A stretch of 64,000 bases of DNA from Fagopyrum homotropicum (taxonomy: Eukaryota; Streptophyta; Magnoliopsida; Caryophyllales; Polygonaceae): the NCBI GenBank assembly GCA_033239125.1, contig BSWB01000004.1, forward strand, positions 138,086,426 to 138,150,425, in the 5' to 3' direction. The notes under the pieces were generated by a model. It was not told the DNA's origin and made no database searches. It saw nothing but the letters and a program-made list of their open reading frames with translations. The position numbers and the translations under genes are program-made. This document shows positions 56,904 to 64,000 of the stretch, piece after piece. Numbering within the stretch: the stretch's first letter is position 1; the number at the start of each line of letters is the position of its first letter.

Positions 56904-59364
56904 CTACAACTTAGGAGGAAGAGGAATACTCTGCTCATTCCTAAAGAAGTTGTGTGGATCAACTTTAGCCTTCACCTCAACCAACCTTTCAAAATTAGCC
57001 TTAAAATACTTAACCCCATATCTTCTGCCTTCATCGTAACTCCTCTTACCTTGATGGTTCACACCCAAGTCCAGATCCCTGTAATTCAAGAACGCCTCCC
57101 TCGGAAACCTCGAAACGTACGGCGTCATATACCCGTAAAGCTTCCTCGTCAACCCGATATAATACTCCGAATTATTCGCACCCCCAACATTCCAGTTCGT
57201 CGCGTATTGTACCTTGTAAAGATTCCCAGCCCTGTGGGGGAACGGCGTTTCCGACGCCGGTATCTCCGCCATCCTCCCTCCGTACGGATTGAACGTCAAC
57301 TGCGGTGTCTCGAGCTCGATCATCTTCGTCCAGACGAATTTCAACCCGCTTCTTGGAATGGGTTTTTTCACGTAATCCGATTTTCTCTTGAGGTATGTTA
57401 GTGATTGAGGTATCCTGCTGAGTAACTCGGTTGCGGGGGTACCGAGTGGGAAGTCGGTCCAGAAACTCACTGAGTCGACCCACGGCATCTCGTGGAAGTC
57501 CGACTCGTTCGCTTTCATTAACGGGATGTAATCATTCATTATAGAAAGAAGTCCCTTTGAGTCCCCTAAATACATACCTCTAAACGTTGCCCTAACGGTC
57601 TTATTTTTAGAAGACTTGGTGGAGTTGACCACGTCGGCGGTCAACCTAATGAAGAGTTCGTGTGGGAGTTTGTTGGTTGCAACTTCTTGCCACTGCATGG
57701 CGACGTCAAGAGCGTCGTCTTCCATTAGCCGTTGGATCTTGAAGACGGTTACAGTTTCCGGTACACGGACGAGCTTCAGCTTGTAGGAGACGATGACTCC
57801 GAAACTGGCTCCTCCGCCTCCTCGTATGGCCCAGAAGAAGTCTTCTCCCATCGTCGTCCGATTCAACACCCGACCATTGACGTCCACAAGTATGGCATCG
57901 ATGATGTTGTCGACGGAGAGACCGTATTTCCTCATCATGTTGCCGTATCCTCCACCGGAGAAGTGGCCGCCAGCGCCCACCGTTGGACAAACCCCAGCCG
58001 GGAACCCGTGTGTCTTGCTCTTCTCTGAAATCCTACATCATACAACCATATATTCATATATATGTCATTTGGATATATAACAATATTACATATTGTATAA
58101 AATGTTCTTTAAACTACAACTTTCTGTTTGCAGGCCTTGTGGCATATATGTTGTATGTGTACATATTATACGAGCTAATGTCTATCTTAATTATTAATTA
58201 GTTTTTGAATTAACAAAAATCATTTGATAAATAACTTAATAACTTAATCAAAAAATATTATGTAAAATAATAAGTTTTCATCACTAATCATATTGTATAA
58301 ATAGTAATTATAAAATTATATTGATTACATACAATTATATTTATTTAGCATATCTTTTATTTATGATTTTTATAATAACTATTTTTTAATTGGTTAAATC
58401 TATATTTAGAGAAAAAATAGTTGGGATTTAAAACATCAAGAGCTTTACAATATAATTAATGAATATAACTATAGTATAAAAATTACTCATCGTTGTAATT
58501 CAATTCTTAGAAAACAATTTTGGTAATTGCAGAAAATAATTAATTTAAATGACAATATCCATCACACATCTTTAAATAATTGAATATTTCATATAATGTT
58601 TAATTACATAGTTCATCTGATTTTTATTAGCTTTATGATAGTATATAGTTCATTAAAATAGATAAATTTATTAGGGGAGGGATATTAATATTTAGAAAAG
58701 TCATATAAATTAGCTTTAATTTGCATGTTGACCTGATCAGCCGATTTTCTTGACCGATTTGTGTGTTTCTAAACCTTAACTATATATATACTATGAGAAC
58801 ACCCTAACGTGTATACATGAGAATAGGTTCGTAATTATTATGAGTTTTGTTACGAATTGTCATATCGTTTAATGTATTATTCATAGTTATTGTTGGTTGA
58901 GTGGATTATTCGTAGTTATTGTTAGATTCCTAATTATTATTGTTCGTAGTTTTTATTAATTATGATATCTACTCTAAATCTCAACCCTTAATACTCACCA
59001 TCCAACGGTGTACGATTATTCTCATATATACACGTTAGGGGTGTTCTCATGGGAACCACACCCTCTATATATATATATATAGAAGATCCTATGAGAACAC
59101 CCCCTAACGTGAGAACAGATTCGTAGTTATTATTAGTTTTGTTACGAATGTGCCATATCGTTTAATGTTTTATTCGTAGTTATTGTTGGTTGAGTGGATT
59201 ATTCGTAGTTATTGTTGAATTCCTATTTATTATTATTCGTAGTTATTATTATTTTTGATATCTACTCTAAATCTCAACCCTTAATACTCACATCCAACGG
59301 TGTACGATTGTTCTCATGTTTTCACGTTAGGGGGTGTTCTCATGGGAACCACATCCTATATAGA

Positions 59365-59410
<46 letters not shown>

Positions 59411-60158
59411 TTTTGACCAGCCATGTGCTAAGAACTACGATGTCAATGGTGACGGGGTTGATATGGAAAATTTGTTAAGAAATAATAAATGAGAATGACT
59501 AAAGCCTTTTGTAATTGTTGTTAATTTCATAAAAGCCCTTCAGTTTCGTTTGTTCACATTTACGTATATATTTTAGTCAATGAAAAGATATAAAAGAAGG
59601 ATTAGTGTAGCCTAGAAAAGTAGTAAGCTAGTGGTGTACGTCGACGTGAATTAACTACGTACGTACGTACCTGTAGTAGACCTCACCGAGCGTGGCCCCA
59701 GCCTGAACCCATGCAGTCTCGTCCTCAACGTTAACATCAATGGAACGAAGCTTAAACATGTCTAGGATGAAAAACGGGACGTCGGAAACGTACGAGATTC
59801 CCTCGTAGTCATGTCCTCCGCTTCGGATCTTCATAAGAGCACCCACCCGGCGAGCACAAGACACGGCAGCTTGGACGTGGGACTCGTGCTCGGCGGTTAT
59901 GATAAGCAAGGGTTTTCGAGTTGTGGAGGTGTTGAACCGCAGGTTCCGAATGTAGGTCTGCAGAACCACCGAAAACGCGGAACTTTCCGGGGTGTAGATT
60001 GCGGACGAGATGGGGTTCGAGGGATGGGAGTGATTTGTGAGGCAACCTAAGAGGGTATCATGATCAACATTTGCACTTGTTATTGTGGGGAATGATAATG
60101 ATAATAGAAGAAGTGGCATCAAGGAGAAAACGATGGTGGTTAGGGTTAGGGTTCCCAT
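56904..60158 (-). CDS. Berberine-bridge-enzyme-like FAD oxidase (2 exons, 538 aa)
   Basis: Exon 1 is 59671-60158 and exon 2 is 56904-58032. The intron donor CAG/GTACGT and acceptor TGTAG/GATTTCAG restore YYRISEKSKTHGFPAGVCP. It has a signal peptide (LTTIVFSLMPLLLLSLSF), an FAD-binding domain with RSGGHDYEG (His116) and GVCPTVGAGGHFSGGGYG (Cys178). These are the two residues that hold FAD covalently in this family. The substrate domain and C-terminal LNYRDLDLG and DPHNFFRNEQSIP follow. BBE-like enzymes are secreted or vacuolar oxidases of alkaloids, monolignols, oligosaccharides or other alcohols; the substrate here cannot be read from sequence. Length is normal for the family. The intron separates the two FAD-linking residues and carries two MITE copies. 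Confidence 0.93.
58793..59050. mobile_element. MITE copy 1 in the BBE-like intron
   Basis: It starts ATGAGAACACCCTAACGTG and ends CACGTTAGGGGTGTTCTCAT, a terminal inverted repeat of about 20 bp. TA-rich runs lie on each side, suggesting insertion at TA. The interior repeats TTATTCGTAGTTATTGTT. Confidence 0.8.
59091..59343. mobile_element. MITE copy 2 in the BBE-like intron
   Basis: The ends ATGAGAACACCCCCTAACGT and ACGTTAGGGGGTGTTCTCAT are perfectly inverted. It is about 85-90% like copy 1, in the same orientation, and starts 40 bp after it across a TA run. Confidence 0.85.
59365..59407. repeat. (TA)n microsatellite
   Basis: About twenty TA units lie next to MITE copy 2. Confidence 0.95.
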
Positions 60159-60769
60159 TTGTGGTTGATTATATGATTTTCGTGTTACAAATGTATGGAG
60201 ATTGAGTTAATTTATAGAGATACAACATGCGTCTACGTACTTTTCACAGGATTTGGTCAAACCAAGAAAAATCAAAGTGCAAGCAATCTAGGTAAGCTAC
60301 CAATAATTGAATTGAAAATTGCTAAAAAAATCAGCTCATTTGCTTAAACGCAGTTCAAACTGCGTCATTAATCATGTTTGACAAGTAATAATCGATCTCT
60401 ATCGGTTTGCGATGTTGTTCGTTTGCATTTTCATTTGTTTTCAAGATAAACAAACTCCTCAAAAGTCGACTTTTCTTTCATTCATATTTTTATGCGGATT
60501 CTCATCGTATCTCATAGTGTATACTATTGAATAAACTATTTTTTTAACTTTCATTGTAAACAATGAATAGTCTTTTCTGGATTATGAAAAGAATTATGAA
60601 AACAAGTATTCCAACAAATGAAATTTAAGACAGATTATGCTAGAGAAGTAGTAAAAATTACTGGTTTTTTTTTATAAAATCAGCTTCGAAAATGCTCGAG
60701 AAGGAGTCATGTTGGCCCCCTAGCTAACTACTCATGCAAATGGATATAGACAATGGATACACAACCAAA
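60159..60769 (-). promoter_or_regulatory. Upstream region of the BBE-like gene
   Basis: On the minus strand TATAAAT (60210-60216) stands about 52 bp before the ATG, a suitable TATA position for a short leader. The rest is AT-rich, and nothing else was recognised. Confidence 0.5.
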
Positions 60770-61785
60770 AATTATAAACTTCATATGAAAATCCTCAAGA
60801 AACGGTATCCCTACAAAAGCAAAACTCGACGAAAGAAGAATTACAATTACCATACATTGTGAATTCTGCAACCACCAACTCGAAGACCTGGTACACCTAC
60901 TTATTGATTGCTCCTACAATAAAAACGTTATTACAAAAATTGACAAACTTATCATAACCAATCTTAATACCATTAATATGGAAAATAAAAAGCACACGAA
61001 CTCTTGATTGAGATTAAAAACAAGATCGGACTAACTAACTTTACACGTCTTGCGACCATATGGTGGAGTATCTGGTTCTTTAGGAATAAAATCATTTTTA
61101 ACGATGACTTTATCGGATCGGATCACAACATCTTAAATTTCATCAAAAACCAATATCATAGTTGAAAAAATCACATTAATGATGATGACGACTACGATTT
61201 TAAACATGATCAAAAGAACAACATATCCACCTCAAGGAAGAAACATAACATCAAATGGAATAAACCAAAACTTGATTTCCATAAACTCAATTTTGATGGA
61301 TTAAAACTCGATTCGGGTCAAATATATATTGGTTTTGTTATACGAAATCATAACAGTGAAGTTAATTATTAGCTTGGGCGCTACGAAAAATAACTTCAAC
61401 TCAGTAATTAAAACATAAGCCTTTGAGTAAAAAGCTAGACTAAAAGAAGCAATCTGGCTAAATATCAAAAGATCGAAATTGAGGGTGATAACCTATGTGT
61501 TATCAAGGCACTCCAAAGACTTTCGAGCTGTCTTTGAGAGGTCGAGATGATCTTATCCGACTCCATATTGGATCTTCACTTCTTTGAGGAAGTCCAGGTC
61601 AAGCATGTGTTGAGAGAAATCAAGTGTGTTGTTGACTGATTGATCTATTTCATAATTTCGAACCCTAACACACCCTTTTCTGACGATCCCGAACTTCGTG
61701 TTCTCATCCGTAAGGATGCTTTAGGATGAAATACCTCAAGAAGATAGTCTTTCCAACCCGTTTTCCGTTTTCAAAAAAAAAGTGT
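60770..61785 (+). pseudogene. LINE 3' end: zinc-finger and RNase H-like parts, degenerate
   Basis: The plus strand carries CEFCNHQLEDLVHLLIDCSY near 60860, the zf-RVT motif found after plant L1 reverse transcriptases. An RNase H-like part follows: PKLDFHKLNFDGLKLDSGQ near 61270, FVIRNHNSEVN, EGDNLCVIKAL and VKHVLREIKCVVDWLI near 61600. Stops and frameshifts interrupt it. A short A run (near 61776) marks the end. Confidence 0.75.
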
Positions 61786-62229
61786 TTTCTAAATTAATTT
61801 TATAAGGAAATATATTTTTCTTCGTTCATCATTTTTTTCATAAACAATGCTTATGTGTGTATTTTTTTGTTATTAATGTACATTTTTTAAAATTTTTGTG
61901 TAGGAAAAATGACATGATTAATTATTTACATACAAGAAATGACACGAGAGAAGATAATTTGCATAAAATAATAAATTAATATTTTTGTGTAGGTATAATG
62001 AACTGATAATGAAACATAATAGTGATTTCGTGTAGGGTAATTGACAGAGTATGTTTTATTTATGATAGAATCTTATTTAGGAATAGTATATTTATTTAGT
62101 TAATTTTGTCATTTACACAAATATCATAAAATATGTACACAATAAGGATAATTTATTCTTTACATAACGGTACAAAGACATAGTAATGTTGTCCTTACCA
62201 CCCTCGGGGTGAGGTTGATGGTGACAAAC
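61786..62229. other. AT-rich gap between two LINE relics
   Basis: Nothing recognisable is present; no target duplication could be assigned to either LINE. Confidence 0.35.
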
Positions 62230-63291
62230 CCTGGGAGAGAATCATTGTATTCCTATGGCTCATGTTCAAGAAAAAAGATCTTAAAAAATGAGAAAAGATT
62301 CCGGAGATACCTAAGCGTTTCTCCTAAATGTGTGTTGTGCGCTCAGACCCGTGAGAGTATCTCCACGTTATTCGGGACTGCACGAAGGCAAGAGATGTTT
62401 GGAGCATGCTGCTCCCTGTGGAAAATCAACGCAGCTTCTTTACTCGACATCATGATCCCCCCAAGGTATGGATATCTGAAAACATTACTGACACTTCCCG
62501 TAACCTTTGGATCGACAAAAATGTTATGTTCACAATCACGATAACTTTGGAAGTGGCGTAACCTGCGAGTCTTATAGGGTGATGCCGGACCCCCAAGTGT
62601 GACCTCTTCGTGACTGCTCAGGCTCGACCGCTCAAGAGTTCGAGGCTACTCGAAAAAAATTGCTCTCACTTTGCAATATGCGTGAGAAAGAAGAGCACTC
62701 AGTACGTTGGCTTATACCATGTGGTGGTTGGGTCAAGTGGAATTCAGATGACTCAGTTAAAAACCTAAGTGTCTTAGCGGCGGTTGGAGGTGTCCATAAA
62801 GATAAATATGGTTAGTGGGTTACGGGTGGTGTTCACAACATCGGTGTTTGCTCGGTATCTCGGACAGAGCTTTGGGGAGTTGTTTTGGGTCTACACCTCT
62901 ATTGGGACCTTGGGTACAAAAAGGTTGTCTTTGAGATGGACTCGACATTGGTTGAGCACATTATCCACAACGGGGTCCATAGAACGCATCCTCCCTTTAG
63001 TCTAGTAGGAAGTTGTCTTGACTTCATGCGTAGAGACTAGGAGATTCAGTGTCTACACGTTTTGTCGCGAAGAAAATTGTGTTGCAGACTACTCAGAAAA
63101 CTTTGCCTTTTCTTTTCATATGGGTCCCTGTACCATTATGAGCCCATTGTCGCAAGTTATTCCTTAATATCTAGAGAATGTTAGGGTGTAGCTACCCAAG
63201 ACTTTCCTGATTAACTTGCTTTTGTTTTTTCCCTTAATGAGAGGCGTTCTTACGTGCCTCTTAAGCTCTGTTTTCACAAAAAAAAAAAATT
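62230..63291 (+). pseudogene. Second LINE 3' end with RNase H-like domain and poly(A)
   Basis: In shifting frames: RDCTKARDVWSMLLPVENQ (near 62370), PCGGWVKWNSDDSVK (near 62720), LAAVGGVHKDKYGQWVTGGV and SVSRTELWGVVLGLHLYWDL follow. KKVVFEMDSTLVEHIIHNGV and a C-terminal end then lead to an A run at 63280-63291. It is the RVT_3-type RNase H tail of a plant L1 element. It is a different, better preserved copy than the one at 60770, and it is broken by frameshifts. Confidence 0.8.
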
Positions 63292-63914
63292 CAAAAACTA
63301 AACCTAATTTACAAAATCAATCTTATAAAAAACACATTTCCTCTAATTTCCTTTATTTTTTGCATATATTTTCCGGAAAAGAATATTTTGACTTCTTTTA
63401 ATATATAAATGTTTATACAATAAACTTTTAAAATTTAGTTTTACATAAAAATTAATTTTATCCTTTTAAGACCTTTATTTTTATATTTATTTTTATTAAA
63501 AAGACAATTAATTTGCACAATTTAAATAACAAAGAACTTAATAAAAATATTTTTTTTATTAAGATGTTTGTTCTTTAAAATTTTCTCTTTTTCTTTCATG
63601 TGGTATATTTTAGATTATTTCTGTTTTTTTTTTTTTTTAATTTTGAGTGTGTAAATTTTGTTTTGTTGTTTGGTATTTAAATTGTGTTTTTTTGATTAAG
63701 TCGTTTGTTATTTTATGTTTGTATTTTATCAATTAAATAAAATATTTAAAGTGTATGACTAATGTTTATTTATAATAGTATTAGTGATATTATCAACAAT
63801 AAATTAATGATATATAAATATACAATTTATTAATTTATTGAATATAAATAGAAAAGTAAAAGTTGAAAATGAGAGTGATATGTCATTGGATATCAAGCAG
63901 GCCCGGCTAGCGGT
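63292..63914. other. AT-rich spacer at the right edge
   Basis: Very AT-rich to about 63880 with no gene. The last 100 bases of the window change sharply to GC-rich. Confidence 0.4.
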
Positions 63915-64000
63915 ATGCCTTGTCGTTACTCCGACATGGAATCATGCTTGTCCGCTACCGGCTCTCTCCGTGCTCATTTCATCGCCTCTCTCGGCCCCGT
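63915..64000 (+). CDS. Possible start of a gene cut by the window edge
   Basis: After a long AT-rich stretch the sequence becomes GC-rich and an open frame MPCRYSDMESCLSATGSLRA runs to the edge; the Met at 63936 is in the same frame. The composition shift is what one sees at plant first exons. With only 28 codons I cannot name a family. Confidence 0.3.
   Translation, partial: MPCRYSDMESCLSATGSLRAHFIASLGP

Noticed and set aside
56838..57401. 187-aa plus-strand ORF
   Set aside because: It is a shadow of BBE-like exon 2 and has no family features of its own.

Overview
This is a 64 kb piece of nuclear DNA from a flowering plant, most likely a eudicot. The genes are small-exon, intron-rich plant families (RUS, ROH1, BBE-like, class III chitinase). 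Introns and spacers are very AT-rich, and about half the window is transposable-element debris. I could not place it more finely. Exon boundaries below were read by eye from GT/AG sites, reading frame and remembered family sequences. Each predicted CDS sums to a whole number of codons, but none has transcript support.

Host genes, left to right. (1) 1544-6089, plus: acidic plastid-type protein of the Arabidopsis At3g49140 family, 11 exons. (2) 8236-12599, minus: 835-aa AAA ATPase of the plant DAA1/MSP1-like group, 13 exons. (3) 33202-34189, plus: class III (GH18, hevamine-like) chitinase, 2 exons. (4) 35017-39112, plus: C-factor-like short-chain dehydrogenase, 6 exons. (5) 39137 to about 43569, minus: RUS4-type DUF647 protein, 14 exons; its stop lies 24 bp from the SDR stop, so the two genes converge tail to tail. 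(6) 45726-46957, plus: ROH1/BPS1-like (DUF793) protein, 2 exons. (7) 56904-60158, minus: berberine-bridge-enzyme-like FAD oxidase, 2 exons. A possible gene start is cut by the right edge at 63915. The genes do not form a pathway; they are neighbours only.

Mobile DNA. The left edge is the 3' end of a Helitron (hairpin plus CTAG at 484), followed by a palindromic hAT-like MITE block. A MULE with 9-bp target duplications occupies 19910-24207 and carries a broken transposase plus a small opposite-strand GRF-like ORF. Degenerate copia copies lie at 16250-18390 and 28200-29300, a gypsy fragment sits between duplicated flanks at 13027-13876, an LTR-like block at 30640-31390, and two LINE 3' ends at 60770-61785 and 62230-63291. 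The best-preserved element is a 7.5 kb Ty1/copia retrotransposon (48443-55917) with an uninterrupted 1343-aa polyprotein, nearly identical 1.4 kb LTRs and a perfect 5-bp target duplication. It sits inside the second LTR of a tiny TRIM-like element (47958-55938). Two more traces of that TRIM family lie at 8403-8483 and 14057-14257.

The most unusual signal is in the intact copia element. The sequence just after its 5' LTR is not a tRNA primer-binding site. It is instead perfectly complementary over 14 nt to a segment inside the same LTR, which suggests self-priming or a long-range RNA fold.
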